A stretch of 64,000 nt of DNA, taken from contig NAJO01000023.1 of assembly GCA_002077065.1 (NCBI GenBank), forward strand, positions 62,001 through 126,000, given 5' to 3'. A program made the position numbers and the translations under genes. Positions 35,301-45,449 of the stretch are shown one piece after another. The stretch comes from Cryoendolithus antarcticus (lineage: Eukaryota; Ascomycota; Dothideomycetes; Cladosporiales; Cladosporiaceae). Under the pieces are notes generated by a model. That model was not told where the DNA came from, searched no databases, and saw nothing but the letters and a program-made list of their open reading frames with translations. Within the stretch, counting starts at the first letter, position 1, and every line of letters starts with the position of its first letter.

Positions 35301-35625
35301 GGATGAGAGCCTGCCGGATGCTACATCAGCATCGACTGGCCATCACATTCCCATGGACATCACACCCGTTAGCGACGCACCACCTGCTGCAGTCAGTACA
35401 GAAAAGCCTGGCGTAACTTCTACAAAGGCGAACCGGGACCATCAGATGACCGAGCCATCCGACGCGACACACGCTGATACTGTGAGCGACACTGCTCACA
35501 TGCTGAACCCGATCTCCGCCACCGAAGAGGCGAATGCGGAAGTCACAGATGAAGATCGTGGTAGTCTGATGTCACATGATCCAGAAGACGAGGATGCAGA
35601 GCCGGACTGGATGGAGAGTGATTGA
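32335..35625 (+). CDS. RAD4: Nucleotide excision repair factor Rad4/XPC, 1096 aa
   Basis: Single exon. A basic/acidic disordered N-terminus is followed by a transglutaminase-like fold (about 180-480; RLVCSLQVLP and the YPVYWVEAFDAAYQKWVAVD block), then beta-hairpin domains BHD1 (about 535-610; YALERHLRRHE...WYRLGREIK), BHD2 (about 625-655; LYIPPPVTNG) and BHD3 (about 650-725; NAFGNLDIYVPSMVPGG...VDYADAVTGFKF). This is the Rad4/XPC damage-recognition module, which with Rad23 opens distorted DNA for TFIIH in global genome repair. The C-terminal 370 residues are acidic and contain four GGGF motifs (about 865-940). Length is usual for filamentous fungal Rad4. Confidence 0.95.
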   Translation: MAPSRGKARRAQPGGPSTSSPATTSRGNRRRGAPPSVYGELADEVAQTAEPERPLKRRRILREVSIPKYRGDDLEVGSAGARKSSQAGKTIQTDDRARTGPDSSSSRAPPLQTVDASSDSDDSGFAFEDVNLAGNAVKQPGSDSEDEKIADLAISVGPSSTSKTTPGRRKAASAPEKAFRLTVHKAHFLTLLGHCVFANSRCNDVIVQKQLRKLVDKKTRSYLNPDSDFSQFQRNRSLMDGLEMAANTFRAHFQLTTSGMRSAVWKADSDVEVPPGDTPISDVHEFRLAAKDMQGSQDTGNQLFCALLRSIGVEARLVCSLQVLPYASVAVKLPTPQKYRKPVIFAIASDTDPTISDASASDNNIGSSRGIGSIPSVRRRLGQNGLAGPSIPKPRPKERKAPVRKLAYPVYWVEAFDAAYQKWVAVDAVVTETVGKPTKIEPPIAYALNSLNYVIAFEADGVARDVTRRYAKAFNAKTRRQRVESSEGGTAWLKKALRHFRRRDAKLDRDQVEDSELAAKEAREGLPGNVLDFKDHPYYALERHLRRHEVLHPRREVGKVNAGTAAKPRMEAVFRRQDVLSCKSADKWYRLGREIKVGEQPLKHIPAHGTRRRGGSDSEQSDAEGKRTALYSAQQTQLYIPPPVTNGRVPRNAFGNLDIYVPSMVPGGGTHIQHSLTQQAARIMQVDYADAVTGFKFQGRHGTAVIEGAVVAEEYAEALHAVIEGLEYEATEEESRDRSILALRMWARMLKGLRIAERVASYGRGDDAEEVRRELDEVEDEGAAGGFVLADGEETAMPTAGKFSLVELAERRKAPKNGKQRMEVESEENEEEYTPVATRSLRRRKAVVRDDESEDEADGQVEEFDGGGGFLPDDADKTIDDADVQDLGGGFLPEGDNDDDGGGGFVRDDAIRVGETAYSETAGGEFMVQNDDNDDGGGGFLVDEEDMQHSEIGSLAAAPLQQPSNTDHRDYKDPPPSDHTEEELPASQMDESLPDATSASTGHHIPMDITPVSDAPPAAVSTEKPGVTSTKANRDHQMTEPSDATHADTVSDTAHMLNPISATEEANAEVTDEDRGSLMSHDPEDEDAEPDWMESD

Positions 35626-35788
35626 TGAAAGCATGGAATGATCGAACGGAAATGTACGATTTGTACAGACTTGTACACCAGTACCTCTCGTTGTCGCTGC
35701 AAAGCTACTCACCTGAACCCCACAGTGGAGATCCAAATTCTGTAAGTGAAGGCAAAGCATCTGCCCCAAGCTCCCGATCAAGCTCGAC

Positions 35789-36430
35789 CTAAACGTCTAC
35801 TTCGACCAGCGAAAGCAGCAGCTCCGTCTCGTGAATCCATTGCACAGGCGCCACACCAATGTCAGACAATGTGCAGAGAGGCTGACAATCGCTCACTGGT
35901 GATGTACCCTGAGCAAATATCGCGGACTTTGGTCTGCTTGTCGGTCTCCATCGCGGTGTCAGGAAAGGACACTCACCTAGACTGCGACACACCACGGCAT
36001 TTATACTCATGTCTGGATGCGACCTGTCGAACGGATCGTCCTTTTGGTCCCAATTTGTGAGGACGATGAGAGGCACATCTGGCTGTGTCCTGTCTATACC
36101 GGAGCGATCCAGTGGCCAGTCTGTTGTGGAGAGTGGTAACGGCTCTGGTACCGCGAAATCTGCTGTGGTGTATACCAAGTGCCTAGCCCACTCATCCTCA
36201 GTTATGGGCTTCCAGCCAGGCATATCGGGATCTGGGTTCGTGCATCGAAGCACTCTGACTTCGACGGGCTCACAACATGTGGCGGGCAAAGAGTGACTGG
36301 TGGGTCGTGGGATTCGAGCTCTTTGTATTGCATGGCACCAGCGCAGCACTGTAGGATCGACGAGAGATTCGAGAGTGACAAGGCGAGGGTGTCGCCACGG
36401 ACGTCTGGAGGTGAGTAGAATGGAAGACAT
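35789..36430 (-). CDS. Hypothetical protein, 213 aa (3' end uncertain)
   Basis: A continuous frame from an ATG at 36430. The product has several Trp residues and blocks such as PITEDEWARHLVYTTADF and DVPLIVLTNWDQKDDPFDRSHPD, which read like a folded domain, but no family was recognised. A consensus GTGAGT donor lies inside the frame near codon 150 (after CGCAGTCTAG); splicing to a CTCAG acceptor about 70 bases on would replace the C-terminal part with a short tail of about 15 residues, so two isoforms or a shorter protein are possible. It is convergent with RAD4 and upstream of the HeLo-like gene on the same strand. Confidence 0.5.
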   Translation of the reverse strand: MSSILLTSRRPWRHPRLVTLESLVDPTVLRWCHAIQRARIPRPTSHSLPATCCEPVEVRVLRCTNPDPDMPGWKPITEDEWARHLVYTTADFAVPEPLPLSTTDWPLDRSGIDRTQPDVPLIVLTNWDQKDDPFDRSHPDMSINAVVCRSLGECPFLTPRWRPTSRPKSAIFAQGTSPVSDCQPLCTLSDIGVAPVQWIHETELLLSLVEVDV

Positions 36431-36793
36431 ATTGAGGTCGGGGATCCGAGTAAATAGGACCGGGGAAAGGACTTATTCGAGGCGAGAGCCGTGATAGAGG
36501 TGCTTGCGTGCTGTGACACACGATTAAGTACGCTGGACTCGTCAGGCTGATTCGGATGGTCTTGGAGCTGAGATCAAGCCGTGACAGTCTGAGTCAATGT
36601 GCTCAGACGTCTCGGGCGAGAGTCTTTGTTCCATATGTAGATCCAGCTGGTGATCCATTGCGATCTCATGGGGCGCAACAGTCGGCAGATACAGCTTCCC
36701 TGCCATGCGGCTGGCGCATTTTTTCGTTCGCCGTTCAAAATGGGTGCCTCTTGCGGTGTCTTTGCAAGACCTCAAGCTGGCGTAGAAGTCTAT
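36431..36793. other. Intergenic, no gene seen
   Basis: 3' flank of the HeLo-like gene and promoter of the 213-residue hypothetical gene. Confidence 0.5.
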
Positions 36794-38335
36794 TTATGTC
36801 AGCTCTGCATTGTCATCTGCTTCACTTAGAACGTACGGGTTGACAACATTGGTCATATACGCCCAAACATCCTCTGCACATAGGTGAGATTGGTGTCGTC
36901 GTGATGGCTTAGGTTTGAAGCAGTGCGCGACGGCCGTCTGATACGGGCGGAGCTGAGCGTAGTCTAAGAGGCGCAACAGACTGATCATGTCATAACGTCG
37001 AGCGCTGCCGGAGCCCATGCCGTTCGATTCGAAGAGCTCAAACTCCCATTCAGACTGCGCGTTCCGAGACACTTGCACGGGACAAGCTAATGCTATTTCT
37101 GTAAGAAGAGCCCCAAGAAGCATATACTGCTCGGTTTCCGTCTGAAGGGTGGAACATCCCGGACATGCTTGATCCTCGTGATTGATCACCGCCCGAAACA
37201 CCGGAAACCTCTCACCACTAGCCAGCGATGCATAGCGTATGCCACAGCTACAGATACAACGAACCCATGCAGTAGGCCAGGCGTAAATGACCCACGTTGC
37301 AATCGCTACCGCCGCCCTTAACCGACCAAGATCCGAACGCTTATTGAATCTCTGTAGATCTATCGCACTCAAAGCACTTGCATCTTTGAAGGTAGTCCTC
37401 AATGTCTTCTCCAGTGTTGCTTTCTCGTCGTCCTCTCTAATCAGGGCGAGTCGGCTCTGGATCTCGTCTGCTAGACCCATGTTCTGCCGATCGTGGAAGC
37501 TATAGGATGCAGATACCCAGTGACCTTCGGTGCTGGCGGCAAAGCTATCATCCGTATGTAACAGATCAATCTGAAGGGGTTGTTCTTCTTTGGTCCTCCA
37601 GAGATCATTCGAAAGAGGCGGTCGGAAGATCAAGGCGAAAGTACCACGTCCTTCCGATAGCTCTTGATGAGCATCTCCAAGATCCAACCATAATGGTCTC
37701 GTTCGAGTGAAGACGTTCTGCACCATGTCTTCACGACAGGACGGTGGCTTGTCACCATACCTCCTCACTACATCCGCCGCGATGAGCCTGGAATCTGCCT
37801 CGATATCATCGACAAGCTTCTTTATCCTATCGATCCTCTCGTTAAGGTCGGTGCTTCGATACACTGCAAATGCAATCTTCCTGCCGATGTGCACATCTGC
37901 CTCGGGTGCATCAGAGGAACGATCAACAGCAAATCTTCGAATTGCGACCTTCCACGTCGACTCCTCACTTTTGTGTGAAAAAGGACTGAGTTCAGACGCC
38001 GAGGATCTTCCTGTCAAGAGTATACGCTGGGCATGCTCGATCTCATCAACAATACAATTGATCCGATGCTGGAGCGATCTCCATCCATGTTCGCCCCAAA
38101 GAAATACATAGGTGCTCTCTGGATGGTATTTACCATCGACAGTCCATTTCTGTATCCAATCATTTAGCTTGCGTTTAGAAAATTCGAGATGGAGTTGCGA
38201 TTGTGTCAATCGTTGCTTGCACTCCTTGAATTTGTGTGTGGAAGTGTTCAGCCGTTCTAAGCTAGTGAGCAGCAAAGCGATCGAACCAGTCATAAGGCCA
38301 AAGGCTCCAGTCGCAATTGAGAATGGCTCGGGCAT
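36794..38335 (-). CDS. HeLo/DUF7580-like helical protein, 513 aa
   Basis: Single exon starting at the ATG at 38335 (MPEPFSIATG); the frame is open further upstream without an ATG. Residues 1-25 form a small-residue hydrophobic helix (FSIATGAFGLMTGSIALLL), followed by a long amphipathic helical segment (about 30-110) with KECKQRLTQSQLHLEFSKRKLNDWIQKW. This is the plan of HeLo-like and fungal STAND N-terminal domains. A middle region carries several charged helices. The C-terminal third has a CxC...CxxC group (CICSCG, CPGC) and ends with a helix pattern (SLLRLLDYAQLRPYQTAVAHCF...DVWAYMTNVVNPYV) resembling DUF7580. Many such proteins accompany HET or NLR genes in programmed cell death; no NACHT or repeat domain is present here. 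It is divergently paired with a HET gene 307 bases away. Family call is by resemblance only. Confidence 0.6.
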   Translation of the reverse strand: MPEPFSIATGAFGLMTGSIALLLTSLERLNTSTHKFKECKQRLTQSQLHLEFSKRKLNDWIQKWTVDGKYHPESTYVFLWGEHGWRSLQHRINCIVDEIEHAQRILLTGRSSASELSPFSHKSEESTWKVAIRRFAVDRSSDAPEADVHIGRKIAFAVYRSTDLNERIDRIKKLVDDIEADSRLIAADVVRRYGDKPPSCREDMVQNVFTRTRPLWLDLGDAHQELSEGRGTFALIFRPPLSNDLWRTKEEQPLQIDLLHTDDSFAASTEGHWVSASYSFHDRQNMGLADEIQSRLALIREDDEKATLEKTLRTTFKDASALSAIDLQRFNKRSDLGRLRAAVAIATWVIYAWPTAWVRCICSCGIRYASLASGERFPVFRAVINHEDQACPGCSTLQTETEQYMLLGALLTEIALACPVQVSRNAQSEWEFELFESNGMGSGSARRYDMISLLRLLDYAQLRPYQTAVAHCFKPKPSRRHQSHLCAEDVWAYMTNVVNPYVLSEADDNAELT

Positions 38336-38642
38336 GACTTTGAAAGCCGATCCCAATTTCTGTTGGCGCAGCGATCCTACACCGATCAACTGCGCTCTTG
38401 CCTTACTACTGGTATAAGATAGCTTCACTTGTGACTTTCCTGCGACGTTCACGTAGCTACCCCACCACGCTGGATCTCTACGCGAGCATACGGGGCCAAA
38501 ACCACGCCACTATCTGGTCTGCAACAGAGCGGAGCATCAGACCGGTCTAAGTATCCACGCTCAGATCCAGAGAGGAGTCAAATCACTTCTGAAAAGTGAG
38601 TCTAGACTTACAAGAAAGCCCAGCTTCTAGGCTGATCCGAGT
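38336..38642. promoter_or_regulatory. Shared divergent promoter, HeLo-like / HET pair
   Basis: Only 307 bases separate the two start codons, which is short enough for shared regulatory DNA. No specific operator was identified. Confidence 0.45.
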
Positions 38643-41600
38643 ATGACTTTGGACGCTCAATACTTCTTTCTTGAGAGTGCGCTCGATCGTATGCTCACGA
38701 TTTGCCAGAGGTCTGCACATGCGCACCAAGCGGCGTTTGATCTGGACGATGCGCTGCTTGAACTTGCATCCTGCCATGCCAATATCACCTCGGGCTCGGA
38801 TGGTTCCCTTGAGAAGGCTCTACTTAGAGATGTAGTAGTGTATGATCTGGCACGGTCATCACTCGATGCAGCTATCGTTGCTTTGCAGGAGTTGGAAGAA
38901 GCCACGAGATTGGCATTGACTACACCCATGGAATCCTCAGAGTCAAGGAGGTGAGTTCCTGTGCATTGGTTCGTCTTCGCTAGCGAGAGGACCGTGACTG
39001 TACTCTCTGCGAGAATGCGGAAGATACCGATCTTCATGAAATTGGAATCTTACAATTCAGTAGCCATACGACTTTGATCTTGCATCTCGTGCGTATCTTT
39101 TGCGGGCTCGTTGATATGATATCGATATCGCCAGACGGCGAGTGGCAGAACTGTGAACTACGCGCAATCCTGGAAAGATCCCAGTCAAGCATCGAGAAGG
39201 GTGGTGATAAACAGCCTAGCGCAGCGAGTACCACCAGGACCGGTGGTGACACGGAGGTTCCGCAGGGCCCGATGATCGCGCCAGCGGTCATTCACACTAG
39301 ATTGGAGACCGTTCTTCGGTCAAGGCCGATGGAATCATCACGACGGCCAGGTCAAGTACAAAATACGCCTTCCCGATACTTCCTTGAGATTGATGGTAAA
39401 CTGCCCTCACAATCCAGCGGAGTCAAGACTGTTGCATCCAAGACTGTGGAGTCCGAAATGAGGCGTAGTGTGCCCGGCATACATCACCTCCCACCTCTGA
39501 CAGGCTTTGGCCGACAAGTCGGTCATACCGGACCAGGTGTGGCGGAACTGCAGAAATCGGCAGATGCTTTGAGTTTGATGTACGAATATGGGCCGCGTGT
39601 TGACAGCAACACTGCACGGCTTGTGGTTCTAAAACAGCGGATTGAGGCGGACGAAGCTATATATGTTCACTTGTTGCAAGTTCCGTTCGTCGATCTTGCG
39701 AGTTATCGCTATGAGGCTCTGTCGTATGACGGGAGCGCCGGCGAGCCCAGCAAAACGATCTTCCTAGAAGACTTGTATACACAGCGGCCTGCGGATCCAG
39801 CAAGGGCACTTCTGGGTAAGCGGATCCGCGTGAAGCCCAACCTATACTCAGCGCTTTATCATCTGCGCTCCTGGAAGAAAGACCTCAAGATTTGGGTTGA
39901 CGCTCTCTGCATCAATCAAGGTGACCACATCGAGAAGACAGCTCAGGTAGCGCGAATGTCAGAGATCTATTGGAAAGCCAAAAGGGTCCTCGTCTGGCTC
40001 GGACCGCCCGAGCCCACCACCGCGCGCGCAATGAGATTTCTACACACGGTTTCGCAGCCCGAGATGATCGCCTACCTGATTCGTGACGAAACTGAAGTGC
40101 GCATGTGGGAAGACGTCCTGCATATGCTTCGGTGGGACTGGTTCTCGCGTCGCTGGGCCATTCAAGAACTTGCTTGCGGCCGAGAAGCAACAGTACATTG
40201 CGGCGGTGACAGCATTGACTGGCAGGATCTTGTTGTCGGTGTCAGCGTCCTCTCTGACAACTTTGATAGCATACGGAACATGCTTAATCTGGGTGTTGAC
40301 TCAAACTCAACGGGCAAGAGCGAGGCACTGACTGCCAAGACACTCATCGAGATTATCAACAGCATATTCAGAGAACAACACACTGAAGATCCTAACGACC
40401 GTGAGCCCGTACAAAGTCTTGAGTACCTTGTGTCTGTTTCAACAGCTTATGATGCCTCGGATCCACGCGATACTATCAATTGCTTTCGCAATATCGTAAG
40501 AGAGACCTACAACTCGAACAAACCCGGGATCCCTGCGATATATGCGAACCTCAAGCCCCCAGAGCCGAATTACGAACACGATCTTCTGAAAGTGTATACC
40601 GACTTCATAGAATGGATTTACAAGACGACCGGTTGCATTGATATCCTTTGTCGGAGGTGGGCATTGCCCGAGACAAGAGTCGGGAATGCGCCTCAAGACT
40701 ATCCTGCCCTCAGTGAATTACCCTCATGGATTCGGACAGTGGATGAACATCGCTTTCGACGACGGTATGAATATAGTTTCGTGGGCATGCCAGGGCGTGG
40801 TCCCTACAACGCTTGCAAAAGCCAGAGGGCAGACGTACGATTTGGTAGGGATGATGCAAATCTGGTAGTGCCGGTTCTTCACGGTCTCGGACCATCGTCA
40901 GGAAGAGAGACAAGGCGTCCGTCGTCCATTGGACGCTTTCAAGTTTCAAGTCTTCCACCAAGCAACCTTAGCAGAAACTGGGAGAGAAGACGAGAGCAGT
41001 CGCCTGAAACTTCGGGCGCCCCGAAGAGTCCCTATGGTGTGAAGGATGCTATCTTGACAATGGGATCGTTAGCATTGCACGAAGATGTCTCGGGCACGCA
41101 ATCATTCCCAGCCCCCACGATCTTTCCAGTCAACGCGGACTCCAGCGCTATGGAATCTTTGAGATCCAATGAACGCCTTGCTCTTTATGCCGCTGGTCTA
41201 CTTGTTGGGCGCATAACATGGTCCACAGATTCTACGACCGACGGTATCGTTCCTGCTCATGCACTCCACAAATTGTTCGACACTTCCCATGATCCGTACA
41301 AAGATGTTTCAGAGGTAGAAGTAGTGCCTGACAAGATGTGGCGGACTCTCATAGCGGAGCGAGGGTTCAACGGGGAGCATACGCCCGTCTTATCTCAGAC
41401 CGCTTGCCGCTATGTGCTCAGACATACCAGTGTCAAAGGCTACATCGACACGAATGAGCTCCTTCGAGGAGAGCTACCAGAGATGGTCCGAACTTACCTC
41501 AAGCGTGTGCAAGAGGTCATCTGGAATCGTTGCTTCATCGAAGCACAGCCCGAAGGTATCTCTCTGGGTACGAACAAGCGCCATGGGCTCGGACCGAGTG

Positions 41601-41797
41601 ACTCGCAATTTGGCGACATAGTCTGCATACTGTATGGCTGCACTGTGCCTTGCCTTCTCCGGGAGTGTGCCGACTCGCCAGGCTCATATCGTCTCATCGG
41701 CGAATGTTACGTGTATGGACTCATGGATGGCAGAGCTGTCACCTGCCGAAGTGAAGAGGTGCTTGAGAGGGACAAAGTGGTCTTCAGGATCGTGTGA
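38643..41797 (+). CDS. HET-domain (heterokaryon incompatibility) protein, 1014 aa
   Basis: Exons 38643-38950 and 39061-41797; GTGAGT donor, ATTCAG acceptor, phases agree. The first 100 residues form a helical, coiled-coil-like domain (MTLDAQYFFLESALDRML...). Residues about 105-310 are low-complexity. The HET domain spans about 315-470: YEALSYDG, the IWVDALCINQ motif near 380, Q/M helix (VARMSEIYWKAKRVLVWLGP) and WFSRRWAIQELACG. A long C-terminal part (about 480-1014) is of the usual HET-protein type, ending with GDIVCILYGCTVPCLLRE and YVYGLMDG. HET domains are TIR-like inducers of incompatibility cell death in filamentous ascomycetes. Having the domain 300 residues inside the protein is less usual than at the N-terminus. 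Confidence 0.88.
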
Positions 41798-42764
41798 AAT
41801 ACGAGGCGGTATACTGGCGATACTTGCTAGGCGAGTGTCCGGGCATGCTCCACAGATTGCTGCGGCCTGCAGGTTCGGACACTCAGTCCAGGCATTCGGC
41901 GACCAGACGCCAGGCGGACCCGATGAAGCATAGATGCCTGATCACTAGCAGTACAGCGACTTCGAGCAGAGAAGCAACAGCCAGCGACTCATACATGCGC
42001 TGGCGCCATGCTTAGACAGCCCCGGACAGCAAATGCTGCGAGTCTCTGAATTGGCTTCGCAAGACTCACGACCCGAACGCCACCATAAACCGATTGACAT
42101 GGGGCCGCCAATCACCATATTCAGTAAGTTTCTAGATCAGAACTTGCTGTGAAGATGCAGGTGTGTATCTTCGACAGTCGTGCCTGGTTTCTGAAGTCCA
42201 GTGCAAGCGTCGGAGCAACCTGGGCGCCACGCGTGGCCATTGCTGATGTTCGTATATCCCGAGTCAAGCAAGTCCGCACATCGGGCTTTCATGTGCTCCA
42301 TGTATCTGTTGGAGGTGGGAGTCCACGTTCAAGCAAAGCGCCCGTGTTGTTGAAAGCGGTGTTGTGGACGAAGAGAGGGTCTATGCGACATTGGCGGACA
42401 TGATTCTGAACCGGTTCAGTGCGGACCGGAGCTCTCGGGGATGATGACACTTGTTGTATGATGGAGTGCATGCGCCCAAGAGTGCAATTAGTGGTGGGAG
42501 AGGAAGATGAACACCCAAAGTCGTCAGGGTAGACACCCTTGTCTGGCATTCATCTCGGAAAGTCCTGCCCCGCATCAGCAGATGCCCGCAAGCAGGGAGA
42601 CACCGACCTGTATTTGGTAGACTGGAGCTGGGGACAACAGGTGGAGAGTACTGCAAGCGACGTTGCCTGTATGGGACAGCTGGACGTCGAGCGCCGAGTG
42701 CGTAACGACGTTTGATCGAGCTAAGATACATCGTAAGCAACATCAGCAGCTCCCACCAACCTGC
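41798..42764. other. Intergenic between convergent genes, no gene seen
   Basis: Almost 1 kb; short frames at 42.1-42.7 kb on both strands lack any recognisable feature. Confidence 0.45.
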
Positions 42765-45449
42765 CTACTCCTGCACGAACATCTCCCCCTCCCACCCAAA
42801 AGCCCTCTTCAACCGCCTCCCCAGCCGCTTCACCATGAACGTCCCGATCTTATTGCCACGTCTCACCTCCTTCGGCTCATGGAACTGGATGCTCCTATCC
42901 ACATCCACCAAGCCCTCACCCTTAGGTAGTGGCTCGAAGATCCAGACACTCCCGTAGAGCTTCTCGGGCACCAGTCCAAGCGCATTGAAGGCGTAGACGA
43001 AGTCGTCCCATGAGAGCTCACTGCGGTTGGATAGTGCTGTGGCGGCGCAGGGGAGGAGTGTCGAGATGACTTTGTATACGCGACGAGGTAGAGCGATGGG
43101 TTTGACCGCGGTAGTAGCGTTCTGTGCCAACGGAGGCGTCAACGGTGGCGTCGTAGGATCCGCAGTGCCTCGAGTCTTTTCTTTGATCTTCGTAGCAGCA
43201 TCATGAGGGAACTCGCTTCGTTTATTTGCCGAGATTGGAGTTAGCGGAACGACTCTCTCCGCGGCGGTCTCATCCACTTTCTGTGGACCGGGTGTGCGTA
43301 TAGCAACTTCAGAGTCTCTCCAAATTGGTGTCTTCGGCGCATCGACGAATGGTCTTTTCGAGAATTGAGCAACAAAGTACAGCAAGCGGAGGCGGTATCT
43401 TCCCAGGTGAACGTCGATATCAGACCAGAGCGTGCGCAAGTTCTTTTCGGCAAGTCGCATCTGCGTCACAGTCTCCTTGGAACGGCGTTTATCGAAGGGA
43501 TACGCGAAGGTAGTATCGATGGGTCCCTCAAGGACCTTCGAGCTGTGACAGCCATCGGAGAAGCGTTTCTCGACGAGCTCGTCTGTGTACGCAAAGTCCT
43601 GTGAAAGTGTGTCAGTCGGTACGTAAATGTAATAGTATCTTCGCTCGCAGGAAAGTTGTTGGGATGCTTGTGCTAGTATCGTGCACACCAGAACGTTAAG
43701 ACGTCCACTCGCACAACCTTGGAGAGGCTGCTCCGCTTCCGAGGGAACCTCTCATGGATGTAGCGAAGTCAAGATTGGCACTCGCAGTGCGCATGATAGT
43801 AGCACAAGCAGCTTCGTACTTTTGGACAGAGGAGGCATACTCACATCTTCAGCGTCGTACAACGTCGGGATCTGCCATGGTAGCATATCGCCAACTCGAT
43901 AGTTCAAGTCAACCAAGACCGCGAGGTCGCTGAAGCGTTCCATCAACCAACCGTCGACCAAAGACGCGGCTTCGACGTCCGTTTCGAACATGTACTGCAT
44001 TTCATCGACGATATGCTTCACCCCGTGGATTTGACTGTTGACTGGACACACTAGCATGCTGCTCATTCGATCGACACGCATTTCAGCCGCAGTAGCCCCG
44101 AGTGAGCTCTTGAAGTTCCATGTCGTTGAACAAGGGACTTGACAATGACGCTTGCATGTCTTGTCATCGTGTGGTAGGTGATAACAATGGCGCATGCGAG
44201 GAGATATCGGCAATCCGTGTTCGAAGTGGTCGATAGGCCGTACGAGCAGACGGTTGATCATCATTTGCAGGAAAGCCCAATTGTGCCCATCGTATGGCTG
44301 TAGGCGACAACGGGCTTTGTCGGCGTTGTGTATCTGTACCGCGAAGGGCCGCATCTTCTGCAGGCACGCGCTAACACGGTCCCAGTTGAAACAATTGAGC
44401 ATTGCGTCATTGATCATGTCGCTTGCGATGTGCTTCCATATGCAGGGCCGACAAGTGTCGCCATCGCTCCTCTTCGCATCGTGCACACGCCAATCCTTGA
44501 GCTGCTCGAGAAAGTAGCCAGGGTCCTCACGCAGTGCAAACAGATGGTCTTCGGCAGCCTGAAAGCGTGAGTCGACCAGCAATCGCATGCGTGGAATATC
44601 CATACGCTGAGGTAACCCGTACGGTGCTTCGAGAGCGTACGAGGTGACCGTGCGCCAAGTCCCCATCGAGGTATCAGGGCGAGGTGGCTCTGGCTCTGGC
44701 TGATGAGGTGCCAAGAATATCTGCGAATCGGAGAAGTCGTGAAGAATAATGCGAGCGCACGCATGGAGGAAGCGATACAGCTCCGACTGAACCTCCATGC
44801 CGAGGATGCCTAGGAGACGAGGGTTGAGCGTGTTCCCGTTCTTCCAGAGAAGCCTCTCTGTGCGGCCCATTATGCGGCCGTAAGTTCGGGGAGATCTCTG
44901 ACCCTCGAAGACCATGGCGTAGGGCTCCGCAACATCAGCGGTCCATCCGCGACCGAGATGGGCGTCGTTGATGTCTCGTCCGATAAAGATTTCCGGGAGC
45001 TTTCGACCGCGGGAATTGAGATACAGGGGTAACAGGTTGCCTTTCACGAGATCCTCTTGATTGATGTGGGGCCACAGCTGTGCGGTGGCATTGCAGGTAG
45101 TGGATCGTGGCTGCCCGCGTCGTTTCATGTTGCGGAAGGGTTCGAAATCGGGGCGATGGGTCTGAGACATACCAGGCCAGGCCTGTAGAAGCACTTGGAT
45201 GCGCTGCTTTGCAGACTTCTTCGCCCAGCGCTTCTGTAGCACGAGTTCAAAGCGCTTCATGATAGCATTGAGCTGGGTCCAGTTCGAGAAGATCGTATTG
45301 GAGAAGCTGATGGCCAGGTCGCGAAGCTCTGGAGCGGACAGCTCCTTCGGGATCGGCCAATCTACGTTAGTGCCCAGACGACAACACTTGCATGGCGCGC
45401 GACCAGTCTGTCGATTGTGCTCGACCTCTTCGTAGGTGTAGGTTGCCAT
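42765..45449 (-). CDS. Large fungal protein of unknown function with HicA-like C-terminus, 812 aa
   Basis: Exons 45449-43845 and 43598-42765; the 246-nt intron has GTGAGT and TCACAG borders. The start MATYTYEEVEHNRQTG is the first ATG; a pyrimidine/CAG stretch just upstream means a 5' exon is possible. Early cysteines (APCKCCRLG) and a later His/Cys group (MRHCYHLPHDDKTCKRHCQVPC) could bind metal. A conserved-looking core of about 500 residues is followed by a disordered Pro/Thr-rich linker (PTTPPLTPPL) and a C-terminal domain of about 80 residues: WDDFVYAFNALGL, EKLYGSVWIFEP, then SIQFHEP and a basic RLGRRLKRAFGW helix. That pattern recurs in many fungal proteins of unknown role and resembles the HicA fold (GS-x-x-x-F, H-x-P, terminal helix). 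Function is not known. Confidence 0.7.

Noticed and set aside
42149..42743. Open frames on both strands between the HET gene and the HicA-like gene
   Set aside because: No family resemblance, no supporting splice signals, and best explained as 3' flanking DNA.
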